Assembly (NCBI GenBank): GCA_008704415.1
Contig: VXIS01000162.1
Coordinates: 1 to 64,000 of the forward strand
DNA: 64,000 nucleotides
Source: Sphaerosporella brunnea
Taxonomy: Eukaryota > Ascomycota > Pezizomycetes > Pezizales > Pyronemataceae
Reading direction: 5' to 3'
A program made the translations under genes and the position numbers. A model generated the notes under the pieces. The model worked only from the letters and a program-made list of their open reading frames with translations, was not told the DNA's origin and ran no database searches. How positions within the stretch are numbered: the stretch's first letter is position 1; each line of letters opens with the position of its first letter. This document shows, one piece after another, positions 48,720 through 60,984 of the stretch.

Positions 48720-49691
48720 TCGAAATGTCGATCTTCGAGCAGTTTTCTTTGGTTGATGTCAGGGTTCCACGGAGTTGGACATGTCATGTCACTCTCACTC
48801 TTGTTTTCTCCGGCCAAAGAGTGGGCAAGCTGTTGGATCTCTTTTATGGGAACATCCTTCAACGTTATGCCAGTTTTGCGAAGTTTGCGAAGTTTGCGGA
48901 GGCAGCCATGAAGATCATCGTTCCATTCTGCATGCCCAAGATCCGCCATCGAATGGCCGCCCAAAAGGTTAGTAAAAGGATGGTTCGGCTGAATTTTTAC
49001 TCAGTTTATGCTGACACCTTACTATAGAGTTGCTCGACTCTCGGTGGCAAGCTTCCTATTGCCGACTATTCACACCTTGTCTTGTGGACCGAGGACCTGG
49101 AAGGTACGCAAGTCATTTGACTTCCATAAACTGATGAACCATTCTGATCTGTTATTCAGTGTGTGCAAGACAAATTTCCGCAACGCTACCCCTCTAGCAG
49201 CAGCTGGCAGTGTCCCACCTGCTACTTCTTGCCGTGTTTTAACAAACGCATGGATACGGCAACTGCTGCTCTATTGGAAGGACGCCTTGAAGTGTGTTTG
49301 CTTCCGTTCAGTTTGTCTACTAGTCACTAATCAGGTTTACAGTGGACCAGCCCTCCCAGCACGAGAACGATCAATATACACCATCTTTCAACAAACGGCT
49401 GGCTACGGCAACTGGCTCCATGTTACTTGTGGGACAGCAACTGGAATAACGTGGACGGAAACCCCGGAATGCGACCCAAAGACGAAGCTCAAACAACCGT
49501 TCTTGCCATCGTCAGTCGAAGTGTCTTCCCTTCTATTGACTTTGTTTACTAATCAGTTATACATAGGAAGTGGCCAAACCGATCCACCCATCCTATCCTA
49601 TGGAATTCTATCTCCGGTAACGGACGAGGATCCCTCCACCGCATCAGCGCAGAAAAGGACGACGTTGTCCCCAGATGAAGGGGTGCTCTAA
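48720..49691 (+). other. Repeat-bearing gene or pseudogene, weakly lectin-like
   Basis: Coding-like DNA with several intron-like segments (GTTAGT at 48968 to an acceptor at 49027; GTACGC at 49104 to 49159; GTGTGT at 49292 to 49342), but a single exon chain could not be fixed. Two segments share a repeated motif: TNAWIRQLLLYWKDALK (about 49240-49290) and STNGWLRQLAPCYLWDSNWN (about 49385-49445), in frames related at the DNA level. The spacing of hydrophobic beta strands, NGW and a WD-plus-W ending recalls blades of fucose-specific (AAL-type) beta-propeller lectins, a weak resemblance. A Cys-rich piece CQFCEVCEVCGGSHEDH lies upstream. A third copy of the motif occurs near 51300-51350. Likely a decayed gene. 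Confidence 0.3.
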
Positions 49692-50076
49692 TGCCTGTTC
49701 ATCACCGTGACCAACCAGTAACATCCCGCCCGCGACCTGCCTCGAGCTTCGAATGATGAATGACATCCCTCTCCCGGGGTCCAGCGAGCTGCCCTCCGCC
49801 GTCTCTGCCGCCCCTCACCCCCCGCCGGCCCAGGCGTTGCTCTCCCCGCGGCTCCTCCAGGTCTAGTTGCCCGTCTGCCCGCTCGGCACAGGCAACTCAT
49901 ATGCTGATTCTTTGAGGGGCAGTTGGTCGACGCGAGAGCAAAAAGTAGCGGTATTATTTTTGTCACGGCGTTCTTAATGGATGTGGCCCGTGACACACAT
50001 GTCAATGACAAATATGAAGGAAGGTTACGACGTGGTCATTGGCGGGTACCGCAATGGGCTGGTTAGTTTGGTACGG
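49692..50076. other. Spacer left of the young MITE
   Basis: About 385 bp, partly GC-rich (49780-49870). No supported gene. Confidence 0.35.
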
Positions 50077-50455
50077 TACCGTAGAATCCCGGTAATAACG
50101 AAATTTCACAGACCCCGAAGTATACTGACACGTACCGTTCAGCGGGCAGTGAAGCTGGGTGGGAAGTGTTTCGACGCGAGCTGGAGTGCAAAGAGGCGAC
50201 GTGAAAAGTCAAAAAGACGTCAATGCGACGAAGATTCTGGAGACAAGGTGGAGACGGGGAAGAGCGAGCGCTCAGGCTGTCGCCGCGGTCTCCATCTCCC
50301 GCTCTGTTTAAGGTTTTACTGACCACCACTGGTCGAGCACTGTCCAAGCACGTCGCTTCCAACCGCCTCTCAGACAGCTTCACTGCCCGCTGAACGGTAC
50401 GTGTCAGTATACTTCGGGGTCTGTGAAATTTCGTTATTACCGGGATTCTACGGTA
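50077..50455. mobile_element. 379-bp MITE with 81-bp identical inverted repeats, TA ends
   Basis: The first 81 bases (TACCGTAGAATCCCGGTAAT...) are the exact inverted complement of the last 81 (50375-50455), with TA at both ends. The 217-bp centre has no coding capacity. Perfect long arms mean recent transposition or recent gene conversion. The first seven bases (TACCGTA) equal those of the smaller MITE at 24584, so both may use related Tc1/mariner-type transposases. Confidence 0.92.
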
Positions 50456-51700
50456 TCAACTCCATATCTAACATCCGCAGTGTGTATCGTCACTGACCTT
50501 GCATCAGACGCGGGGTATCTTGAAGGGGGTTAACCCACGGGACCAATTGCAGGAGCACAAGGCACTCCTCCTCGCCATCTGGCCTCGTGGAGGTCCTACT
50601 AGACTGCCCCCGCTATCCTCCTCACGATCTGGCCTCGTGGAGGCCCACCGCTCAACCGGGAGAATGGCCGCAGACCGCCCTCGCCACCCTCCTCCCACAA
50701 ACTTTTGTGTGGCTCGATTTCAGGTTTCGATTTTCTTAACACCAACCGGCATTCGAAATTACACCCAGCCGGTCCGAAAAGCCTGCTTGGGCCATCGTAT
50801 TCTGGCCACCGCGGACAGCAGCAGCCGAGATCGCCGGAGGGGGTCGTGGACTGCTGCGCGGGTGCGATGCTTGTCAGAAAGGGAGAAATCCAGCCCACCG
50901 GCACTCCCATTACGAGCACGGTAGTAAATGGGAACATCAGTCCTCAGAAAGGGAGTGCTCGAAGCACGACACGGAGGAGTCTTCATTACGAGTACTGTCG
51001 TAGACGGGGAACCGTCTCGTTGACCTCTTTATTGACGAATTCCTCCATTACCTCAGTCCCATAGAGCCGAGTGCTCAAAGCAAGACATGGAGATCAACCC
51101 ATTGGACAAGATGCAGGAGAGGAAACACCTTCTCAACGCACCGTCCCTCGACAAACCTGTTTGCTCCCTCCAAGCTTCGGTATTCTTGTTCACCAACCAT
51201 ACTCTCGACTCTTAGCAGGACCACCGCCGAAAAGCCTGCTGGCATCGTCGTGGTCCATGGCCGTTGTGGAGCACCGCTATCACGTCCGCTGTCACGTCCG
51301 ACTTTTCCTCGCCTATTACCGTTCAACAAGCAGCTGGCTACACCAACCGGGTTGATCAACTTCGATTGCTCATTGTATTGGCGACATCTTGCGGAACAGC
51401 ACAGCACCAGATCGAGATTGGCCACAGATACGGGCTGCATTTATCGTGGGGCAAAATTAGAGAGTGGCCACGGATATGGGCCTGCATTATTGTGGGGAAA
51501 AATTAGAGAGCCATGTTTCGTGTGTACTGAGCAATAGGTTTAGTTTTCGCACGTATACGATCTCAGATTGCTTGTCAAAGTCTGTGTCGAGGTTTGAAAG
51601 TCAGTGGCCACGGATATGGGCCTGCATTTATCGAGGGAAGAGTAGAGATTTTAGGTGTTGGAGGGCAATAGTTAGAGGAGAAGAAGCAATGGCCAGCAAT
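50456..51700 (+). other. Degenerate coding-like region with repeats
   Basis: Plus-strand frames here look partly coding but are short and overlapping. The piece VRLFLAYYRSTSSWLHQPG (about 51290-51352) resembles the repeated motif of the 48.7-49.7 kb region at protein and DNA level. A PTGTP motif near 50895 recalls ends of such lectins, very weakly. Tandem 46-bp units follow at 51420-51650. Confidence 0.25.
51420..51650 (+). repeat. Imperfect tandem repeat, unit about 46 bp
   Basis: Three related units each begin GGCCAC-GATA-GGGC-TGCATT and include TTAGAGA-like ends: about 51420-51464, 51465-51511 and 51605-51650. The first two are adjacent; the third is 94 bp further on. Confidence 0.8.
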
Positions 51701-53023
51701 ACCTAGTGTGTGCGTTTTTGTGATTCGATGATTGTTGCTTGGCTGCAATTGAGAGCTTTCTTCTTGCGGAGCCAGTCTTACCAGTCAACAATTGCCTGTT
51801 TTTTTTTACCATGTTGTGTTGTTGTGTTGGGCATTACGAACGGGGTAGATTCAACGTTGTAGGCCTTTACTCGCAAAATTTCAAAGAAAATTGGAGTATC
51901 TACAGCCTGTGCTGGAGTTTTTTTTTTTTTTTTTTTTATATCCCATTTCTGTGTCTGTTTTTATCAAATTCCATTGTCGCAAATGGTTGAGGCTCCGCCG
52001 GCACTGCAACCTCCCGAGGGTGGTAACCCACTTTAGTAAAAGGGCGGGCATTGTATATAGAGGTATACTCGGTTGGATAATTCAGATGTATTTTAATACA
52101 TATTCTAAGAATCTTGATACACTTCACATTCCACCTCGTTAAGTGAACATGTAGAATCATAGGTTATCGCTCACCACTGCACGCCCACGTCCAGTGCACA
52201 AAAGACACATCAGTGACGAAGCCGTTATAGACTCAAGAAACAACAGCCTATACAAAAGACTGTGTGCACAGTCACCCATACGTGGATATATGTGCTCTGA
52301 GCAGCAGCATCTGTGCGCTCTGGCAAGGCAATTATCCGCTTCAACAACACAAAAGTTTAGACAGCAAGTTAGGTAAGTACTTGGTAAACAAATGTAAACA
52401 GACACTCCCGATCCCATTCCCATGCCCGCCCGGCAAGGCAAAGGCAAATACATAACAGTTAAAGAAGGTAAAAACCACCCCCATTAAACGCCAGAAAACA
52501 AAATACAAAGAAAGCGGCATGTAAGAATAAGTCAGTCGTAGACGAACCCAAGGTTTATATACAAGACAACAGAGAACCAGATATGAACAATCCTCCACGC
52601 GCCCCCCTCAGTCCTTTCTCTTGCCAACAAACAAATAAAGGGTCTTGTTCATGCCTGCATGAAAAAACGAGCAAGAAAAATAACTAAAAAAATAAAACAA
52701 AATCACACCTAAACGCCTCGCCCTTTCGCCGGATTTCTGACCTAAATTGCGTGTTATTCATACAAGTCAAAACTAGATAAACAATGCGGGAGGAAGCAAG
52801 CCAGATAGAAAAAAGTAACCATTTAATGCATAGGAATGGGAAAACTTTGTGGCACAACGTGGGCGAAACGGTGAAGCAGGCGAACTAGGCCGATTAGAAT
52901 GAAGCGGGTCAGCAAGCACACACCATGGAGGAGAAAGACACCAAGGTTGCGAATTGGGAGCAATCTAGTCGGAACGGTGGTGTTGCCACTGACCAACAAA
53001 CAACCTGCCAAACAAACACCACC
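51701..53023. other. Spacer and 3' region of the RING gene
   Basis: About 1.3 kb, with T runs at 51910-51928 and AT-rich sequence 52600-52800 that probably includes the 3' UTR of the RING gene. No supported gene. Confidence 0.4.
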
Positions 53024-54612
53024 TCACACATGTATTTTGAACAGGCCTGCCTTTGCCGACAGATTACTTGTGCAGTCAGCAACAACGCACCGCTTTCTGT
53101 CGTTACGAACTCGTTTGGCTCCAGGGGCAACCGGGGCTCGAAATTCCATCGCACAATTTCCACAATAGCACTGTAATGGCGGCGAAGTCAGTATTCAGAA
53201 GACAACCTGTGAATAACAAAACTTACATGCCCACACTTGCCCGCCCAAACCTGCCCAGCTTGCGGCGAATCCGTCTCTACTCCCAACTCCTGATCACACA
53301 GCGCACACACCAACACATCTGCTGCTCTCGGCGAGCTCGTAAAACCTTCCTGAGGCGGTGGGGGCGTCTTGTAATCAGCGTTTCTGATTGCCGCAGCATC
53401 GATCGGCGGTGCATTCGGCCTCAAAATACCCGAGGCCTGCGCGACGTAGTCCAATTCGTTCGGCGGCCGAAACCCATGTGCTCTTGGTGGTTGAAGATTT
53501 CTATGTGCCATGGCTTGCATCATGTTTGCCCTGTGGTCCTGCCGGCGATTGTAAAACGTCGGGTTTGGTCCCATGTCTGCGCCCTGCTGCCCTATTCTTC
53601 CACCATGTCCCAGAATCGGATCTTCCCCTCCATCATCTTGGTAGAAACGTGGGCCTGGTATGAAGCCGGGAAAAGCAAGCGGCTCAATAGGCCGTGGTGG
53701 CGGCGGTGACGCTCTCCCTTGAAACCGTCTTCTGGGCCGTGACGGCTCTGGACGTAAGAATGACGACCCTTCACGTAAGAAGAAAGAATCTATGTCATCT
53801 TCCACGTCTAAAGACAAGTGACGTTCGTGCGGAGAGTCTGGTAACGCGTCAACGTCTATTACTTCTCTGCCTGGCCGACTTGACCTGGGTGGAGGGGCAA
53901 CGGGTTGACGCGAGGGACCAGCCGAGGGAGGTGATGATCCTGTCAGGTCAATGACTTGGACGGAATGTTGAGGAACGTTTGGCGAGGCCATGTTTGGGTA
54001 TTCTCCCGATTCTGGTATCAGATACCGAGGTGCGGCTGGTAAATCGAAGTGATTGTACTGCGGAGGCGGCGGCGGAGGCGACGGCGAGGGAAAGGCAGGA
54101 GCCGAAGTGGGGGAGTGGGGGTGGTGAGCGTGGAGGAGCTGCTGATGATGTGCCTGCAGGTGGTGCAACGGGTGGTGTTGTGGCAAAGTTCTAGAAGCGC
54201 TTTGGTGAACCTGAGACAAGTTGAATGGATGGTTCGGCGACAAGAGGCTAGGGTGAGAAGTGGGCTCAAACGACGATGAAGAGGAAATAGCAGAATTATC
54301 GTCGAATAGATGCGCTGGCAGCGGTCTCTAAAAGCAAAGTGAATCAGTGCTGCTTTGCACAAATTCTATTGTTTTTGTGCATTTGGTGATGGAGTCAGCG
54401 GGCCCCCTTGGTTTGTTGAGTGAACACCGTCAAAGCTACCTAAGGAATACATGGATAGGAAAGAAGGTTGCCTAGGTTTGGGGGTGCACACAACGAACCT
54501 CAAGCTTGATGGTTCTTGGAGGAGAGGGAGGAGCAGCAGCAGCAGCATCCTCCATAATAGTCTCGAGAATGCGAGTGTGGCGCCTCGGTGGTTGTTCTTG
54601 GAAAGACGACAT
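53024..54612 (-). CDS. RING-finger protein, SUMO-targeted ubiquitin ligase-like (Slx8/Rfp type)
   Basis: Three exons, 54612-54499, 54327-53227 and 53170-53024, give about 453 residues; introns 171 and 56 nt, phases fit. The start is MSSFQEQPPRRHTRILET. A His/Pro-rich middle follows. Two SUMO-interaction-like motifs are visible, VQVIDLTGSSPP (161-172) and EVIDVDALPDSP (193-204), both next to acidic/Ser residues. The C-terminal zinc domain reads VCALCDQELG, then KCGH joined over the intron to CYCGNCAMEF and KRCVVADCTSNLSAKAGLF, an atypical RING as in fungal 'cell cycle control' proteins related to STUbLs. Role in SUMO-dependent genome maintenance is inferred. Confidence 0.8.
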
Positions 54613-55084
54613 TGTTACTATTGCAGCTCGCGGTGAGGTTCGAGTTGCGCTGCAGTCGCCCAGGTGGGAAGCCGAAAGCGTGAGTATGGAGGCAGATATG
54701 ATAGATGTCTCTCTTCCTCTCTTTTGAATTCTCTCTCTGGCTGAGGAGAGTCGCAGGTTCTGTGATTACTCTGGCAGAAGGAAGCAAACAAAGTAGTAGT
54801 AGTATTACAGGAGGAAGAGTGCGAGAAGGTGAAAGTGCGAAAAGAAGGGAAGAGTGTGTGCGTGGGTATCAATGGTCGGCGGTCGGCTGGAGTGATATAT
54901 ATTATGAGGGGTGGGGTACCAACGGAGTGATGGCATGAGAAGGGAAGAAGAAGAGGGAAGAGGGAGAAGAAGAAGAAGAAGAAGCAGCAGCAGGAAAGAC
55001 AGTAAAGAGGGGCTATCACATCAGTCTCTTTCCTTCCCAGGCCAGACCTACCTGAGGGCTGATGTTTGATAAGCCAACAAAAGA
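54613..55084. other. Promoter and leader region of the RING gene
   Basis: About 470 bp, purine-rich on the plus strand (GAAGAAGA run 54945-54985). No gene. Confidence 0.4.
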
Positions 55085-55595
55085 AAAGAACAGAGAAAAA
55101 GATCTCTGCCCTGGAACCCAAAACCAATGGGTCCTGATACCACCCAATTAGAGGCATGCAGACACCGGTGACGGATTTTGGTACGTTGCAACCGCAATCG
55201 TCCTTGAGGCTCTTCGGTTGCATTGTTACATAAGCCCCCATCCTTTTGGTGGTCCGTCACCGGTGTGTGATCGTCACCGGTCTCTACTTTGTTCAGTAGG
55301 CCTGGGGAAATGCTGTGTGGCGCCGGGTGGTGGCGGCTGATGACGGTCGCACTCCTCAGCCACGCCGCCGCCCACCAGGACCCCCATCTGTCGAGTTCCA
55401 TAGCTCCACCAATTCTTGATCAAATCTAACGATTTTTTTATATGCAGAATCCTCATCGCTTGCTCTGGCTGCCTGTCTCTGACTCGGCGCGTTTGGGACT
55501 GCCCGCAATTATTGTTGTTGGCGGGGTTAGTAGTTCAGGCGGGCAGAACTGGCACGGCGTGGTTCCATGGACTTTTGGTGATAATCCAGTTCTGG
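55085..55595 (-). repeat. LTR-like dispersed repeat, copy 1
   Basis: Shares several blocks with 63566-63838 in the same orientation: a nearly identical 57-of-60 bp core at 55405-55465, plus the outer blocks CTGGAACC-AAAACCAATG at one end and TGGCACGGCGTGGT at the other. On the minus strand the core holds TATAAAAA, as a promoter-bearing solo LTR would. It is longer than copy 2 because of an extra insertion. No coding sequence. Confidence 0.6.
55163..55265. repeat. 103-bp inverted-repeat insertion within LTR-like copy 1
   Basis: CACCGGTGACGGA at the left end is exactly complemented by TCCGTCACCGGTG at the right. It is absent from the other copy, so it is probably a tiny MITE or insertion. Confidence 0.6.
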
Positions 55596-55831
55596 GACTG
55601 AGCCTACTAACGTTGTTCCGTACCTCTAGACCGCTCGGCGCGGAATGAACTCGGGACAGACAAACAGATCACGAGAGCGTATTGATCAGACAGCCATGCG
55701 ATAAAACGATGCGATTATTGTGTCTAGTACTACAATAAAAGGCATGGGTTCCCAGAGATGGATGCACGCCGGTCAATATAAATCGAGCATCTTCTCACCC
55801 CCTTCGTTCTGTTCTCGCCGTGGATATCCTT

Positions 55832-57551
55832 TCAAGGTGACTCCATGATAGTGATTTTGCCGCTGTGATTGACAGACATCAAATTGTTTCCCTTCGATCC
55901 CCAGGCGGTTGCCACCGATGGAATGGCAGCCTGCAATGGCTTGCTCCAGGACTTCGTCGCCTTGGCATAATGCTGCACGCTGATACCGCTAGGACCCGAA
56001 GCAGCCAAAAACTGTCCGGTGTAATCCCATGTAACGTGGTCAACTCGGCTGCCGATGTCCAGACTCTTCGTAACTGCCTGCTTGCGCAGATCCCAAATTT
56101 CCGCAATGCTCTGTCCTAGCAGGGCAACTGCCAACCAGTAGCCGTTCTCAGAAAAACTCAAGGAAGACACGGGTGCAGCTACGGGCCCTAGGGATCCAGC
56201 AATCGTGGCAGAACGGACATCGAAAATCTTGATTTGCGAGTCAGTTCCCAGGCCGAACAGGTAACCATCGGGGTGGAATTGGGCGGCAGTAAACTCTAAA
56301 AAATGACAGTGGTCAGTTTGGAGGTAATATTTGAACATGGAGGTAAAACGTACTGCTCGGGTCATAAACCTGAACTACAGATTTGCGAGCTTCGATATCG
56401 CATAGCACCCAGCTCTTGTCAGCGCCTGCTGAGGCCACAATGCTTTTCGCGGGGTGCACTGCTATAGCCACGACATCTCCGGCATGGGCAGTCATGGATA
56501 TACTGTCGGTGCCTTGCTCATTCCATACTCTCACTACGCCGGAGCTCGAAGCAGTAACTGCAGACTTGCCAGCCCACGCAACGTCGTTGATAGCGCCGTC
56601 CGAAGCGTTAAGAGGCTGCAGCAACTGCTGCTGAGAAACACCGTATATACGAGGACTTCCATCTGAAGTCTTAGAGGTACGCAGATACTTCCGATAAGAA
56701 ACAGTGTATATACCAGCAATTCCATTTGCACCGCCGATAAGCGCGACACGTCCGCTGGCGTCCAAAGCAAGGGCTTTTGTTCCACGGAAGAGAGGCGCGG
56801 ACGTTGAAACGACCTCGAATGAAGACACGGTATCCGCGGTCACCCAGCCTTCCGGTATAGAGCGTTTCTTTCTTGTGGCACCTAGTCTATCATAGATGAG
56901 CACATGTCAAGATTATGCGGGCTGTAAACGTACTCTGCCTTCGTTGCCTCAATCTTCTCCTGTATGTAGCTGGGAACCTGCGTGACATCCATCTGCTCCC
57001 CGTTTGCTGTCGCGAAACCACCGGCTCCCACAGTTACGTGACTCAGCGCTTCTCGTGCCTCATCTCTCTCTTTCAATAGTCTGGCGATAACCCTCGTGGC
57101 GGCGTCGTGCTGGTAGAGCGCGGTAGATAGCTCTTGCTGTACCTGCGCAAGCTGCTGGCGGAGTGTGTAGGTCTCGAGAGCGAGTGCATCCCATTCATTC
57201 TGGAATGTTGCAAGGAGGGCAGGGATAGATGTAAGAGTGGGTGGTCGTGGGCGAACAATGTTCGAAGCTGCAATCAATCAGACCGCATTCATTGCTTTCG
57301 GGGTTGCATGCGCGTACATTTCAACTCAATCAAGTCGGCCATAGACAGCTCCTCTCCCGTTAATGGGTCCTTCCCATGTTCTGCAATATAGGCCTCGATG
57401 AGTCTCTTCTCGAACACGGTTCCCGACTTGGCCGATGCAACGGGGTTGGTGGGCGCCTCGCCAGAAACTGTGCAATTGATTAGACATCGGTTCTAAAGCT
57501 CAAGCAGCCTGGCTATCTGGATCGTGGCTCACTTGCACACAGCATGCTCAT
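55832..57551 (-). CDS. prp19: Pre-mRNA-processing factor 19 (U-box ubiquitin ligase)
   Basis: Core of the Prp19/NTC complex that activates the spliceosome; also a DNA-damage ubiquitin ligase. Five exons, 57551-57533, 57467-57318, 57267-56934, 56886-56354 and 56295-55832, give 499 residues. Exon 1 is only 19 nt (MSMLCA). U-box: ISGEAPTNPVASAKSGTVFE and KRLIEAYIAEHGKDPLTGEE. A coiled coil for tetramer formation follows (ALALETYTLRQQLAQVQQEL). Seven WD40 repeats fill residues 200-499, ending SVNHSGKITIMESP. Introns are 65, 50, 47 and 58 nt. All motifs are in register. Confidence 0.96.
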
Positions 57552-58901
57552 GGTGAAGGTGGAGAGGGGGGATTTGAGTTGGTGTGAAAGCTGATTTCAC
57601 GCGTCGCAACTCGCAAGGTGTTTGACGGCCGCACAAATTCTGGGGTTACACCGCGTTTCTTGCCTGTTCCGTGGGTCGGAGCGAGCACGTGCGGGCAATG
57701 TCCTCAATAGCGTTTCAACCAATTGAAACAAACCACCGTACCGAGTGACGGTTTATGCTTTTCACTCTTCAAGAGTCTCTCGTGATGACACAGAGAGTAA
57801 GATTTTGCTCCGCTGTCGAGTTGACGTCAAGGCCACCACAACGTTAACGTTCCCAAGCCGCACTCTTCGTTTCAATGGATCGGAAACCTGCATATGCTAA
57901 GCACAGGAACGAGGAGCCCAATCCCTCTCTTGGTCAACTTTCTCCAATAGACTATGCTTGCGCTCTGCAGTCCGTGTGCGGGACATTGCAGCGGGGAATT
58001 GAGTAGAGAGAAATATGTTCATGAATCTTGACTTTGACTTGGTTGGTGTTTCTTGGGATATTTGATCGTATTGACGGACACACACACAGAATCATGGGGG
58101 ACTTGTAACTCGTGAAAAAGGGCTTGATACGTATGTACACCGGCCACAACTTGTCCATTTAGTTTTCTTCTTGATGGTGGCGGATGTGACGGAAACATCG
58201 CTACCCTTTACAAACATACTATGCCGTCGCAGCGGTCTGGCACTCTTTGTTTCTCTTCCGTTGTGTGAGCTGCAGAACGGTCAACAGCCAGAAAGTAGCT
58301 GGGTCCAAACCCTCCACTGGTTTCCTTATTCTCGTTTTTTTCATCTGTCTCAGCTTCTTCGGAAACTGGTCGTTTCAGGCCACTTCCGTTGCGATTTAGC
58401 TGTGGATAATGCGAGCAATAACAACTGCTAAAGCGACTCGCACTGCAGCCTTGGGAACGGAAGTCTACCGTTTCCCGCAATCTCCAGGAGGTGCATGCAC
58501 TGCGTCTAAGTCCAAGCAGCAGCCTGACGCATCTCTAAGTACTCCCGAGTTCTTTGTTCCTCATTGAAAGGCTTGTTCACTCTCTTCTTCCTCGAGACCA
58601 CTCTCAAGAGCTTCGAAAAAGATAATCACACGCGGCGCCTCTCCCAACTTAACTCCAGTCGCTCTTTTGGGGGTTTTCTTGTGTTGAAGAATCAAGACAA
58701 AATTGTTCATCGTCATTCGATAACACCGGACCACCGACACCCCCCCCCCCTTCACGTTCATTCGCTTTTCCAAATTACTCCTCCCGCTACCCTCTCAGTC
58801 CCACAACCGAATTCGAACCACCTACCTGAAGACCCAAAAAGGTTGCAAGAGGCTCAGCGGTCGCTTGAAGATAGATGCTGACCTAGGCAACAACAGACAA
58901 G
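57552..58901. other. Divergent spacer of prp19 and GH16 genes
   Basis: About 1.35 kb. Contains both promoters; a C10 run lies near 58741-58750 in the probable GH16 leader. No supported gene. Confidence 0.45.
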
Positions 58902-60205
58902 ATGTGGAAGGGAAACCTTGGGCTTTGCCTGCTTGTCGCGGCCTCGATCTTTCTTTCGAGCGCCGTGTACGGTATGTCAATTGATTCGCCGGTCTTGAGC
59001 AAAAGTTCGCGTGGCTGTTTGTGTGCTGACCAGACAATGAAGCTGACTGCGAATGCGGCTACTTCATCAAGGCCCGAGAGGTTGGTGACCATCAGGCGGT
59101 CTTTACCGAGGTGCTGGAATCCGATTTTACCACCCTAAAGGACATCAGAATAAACACGGATTGGGTGCCCCAAAACTGGAGTGTTGATAAAGAGGACTCG
59201 AAGGGACCTTATGGTCGCAGAACTGACCTGAACAACCTGAAGTCCAATCCGGTGCAGAGCGGAGCTCCTTTCATCCAAGAGGCTGGCCTTGAACTCTGGG
59301 TCCGCAAGCTGGCGCCTGGAGACGAATATGTTGGCGTCGCCGAAGTGGATACCTTTAGGACCGACATGTTGTATGGCTCATTTAGGGCTTCGATCAAGAC
59401 TCCGCGTGTTAACGGTACCTGTGCTGCGTTCTTTTGGTGAGTGGGTTTTTGAAGCTTGGGGAATATAACTACCTGGGGAAACATAGAGCGAATTTAATTG
59501 GAATGCAGGTACTTGAACGACACTCAAGAGATTGACATGGAGTTTCTCGGACGTCAGACGAATGATACCTATTCTCCAGTGAACCTGGTCATGCACTCCA
59601 CCCTTAGCAGCGAATATGGCGGCGATGCTAGCAAAACCCCGACGTATAAAATCGTCCCGTTACCATTTCAAGCCAACGAGGGGTTCCACGAGTATCGATT
59701 TGGTAACAATTATTGCTCTCCCTTCAAGCCTCTTGCTAACGGTCTTATAGACTGGCAACCGGGCATCGTGAGCTTTTACGCCGACGGTCAACAGCTGACT
59801 GACATGGCAGATCAGAAGTATGTCCCCAACGTTCCTGGAAAGATCATTCTCTCGCATTGGTCAAATGGACAACCCCTTTGGTCTGGAGGTCCCCCGGAAG
59901 AGGACGCCAAAATGGTCGTTTCATACGTCAAGGCATATTTCAACTCCTCCAACCCCGTGCGCATCAAGGACCATCACCAGCGTTGCGGAATCGCCCCCAA
60001 GGAAAAGGCTGTTTGCCAGATTCCTGATCAGATGGGACCCCCCAAGTACGGAGATGTCTACTTTTTCCACAAGGATCCGTCTGGAAATAAGGTTAACAAC
60101 CAGTCGATCTTCGGTGTTAGCTCTGCAACTGGATTCGAGCGTCTTCCTATCTGGGCATATTTCCTCCTCTTCGCGATGATAGTCCTGCCTGGATTGCCCG
60201 AGTAG
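58902..60205 (+). CDS. Secreted glycoside hydrolase family 16 enzyme
   Basis: Cell-wall beta-glucan hydrolase or transglycosylase. Four exons, 58902-58971, 59034-59436, 59509-59702 and 59751-60205, give 373 residues; introns 62, 72 and 48 nt. Signal peptide MWKGNLGLCLLVAASIFLSS, cleaved near residue 24. Lectin/glucanase fold with the GH16 catalytic motif QEIDMEFLG (E165, D167, E169), preceded by GTCAAFFWYLNDT. Later parts EYRFDWQPGIVSFYADGQ and LSHWSNGQPLWSGGPP are typical. A Cys-containing tail and a hydrophobic end (PIWAYFLLFAMIVLPG) suggest a membrane or GPI-type anchor. Exact polysaccharide is not determined. Confidence 0.92.
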
Positions 60206-60984
60206 TTGCCCTACATGTGTTTTGAGGGCGATGCCGGTACATGATCTTCACTGGCGTTGGTTCGTTTTCTAGATCAATGGTGTTTCAGTTTCAGTGTTTG
60301 CTCCAGTTCGTTTTTGCTGTTTCCACAGGTGCTTCTCTCATACCGTGTGTGTGGCGCTTCCTGGGATATGTGGATTTTGAGATTTAGGTTGATGTACCTG
60401 GGCTTCTTTTTCCTTTGGTTTTGGGCGTCCCCCTTCTCGTCGTTTACCACTGCCTAGGTTGTTTTTCTAATATTGTCAGGATTTTCTTGCAGATATTAAC
60501 CTAGATTCTTGTTGTATTGTTCTTCCTTACCCCTGGGTAAGCACTCCTCTGTTAGTAAAGTTTGTTTTGCTTTCTACTTCATAGGCGTTTCTTGAGCTGG
60601 GATGCCGCTTGATTGTTTGTTGCCGTCTTTGTATCTAGTTTCCTAGCCGTAAATGGATGGGCTCTTGTATTCTACCAAATATCACGCTCTATCCCTCGTA
60701 GTGTCGAATACAGCTACAACACGATAGAGTCTTATATAATGAAGAGTCCATTAGAGGGATCCGGCAAAATGAGTTGTGCGGAGGGGGTGATATCAGGTCC
60801 GGTGATGGGTCAAAGTCAAAAAACCCGGGCGGTTGAGGGAATGCTGGCGACGAGATGCGACACGAAGCTCAAAAAGACGTCCGGAGGTGTCGGAAAAAGA
60901 ACACCCGGGACAGGTGGCCCCGGTGAGAAGAGAAAGACTTCAGAGAGTCGAGCGGCCTCGGCGCGGCGTCCACCATATCACCAA
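60206..60984. other. GH16 3' region, no supported gene
   Basis: About 780 bp. T-rich 3' UTR-like sequence at first. The plus frame 60613-61002 has no recognisable domain beyond its overlap with the transposase remnant. Confidence 0.4.
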
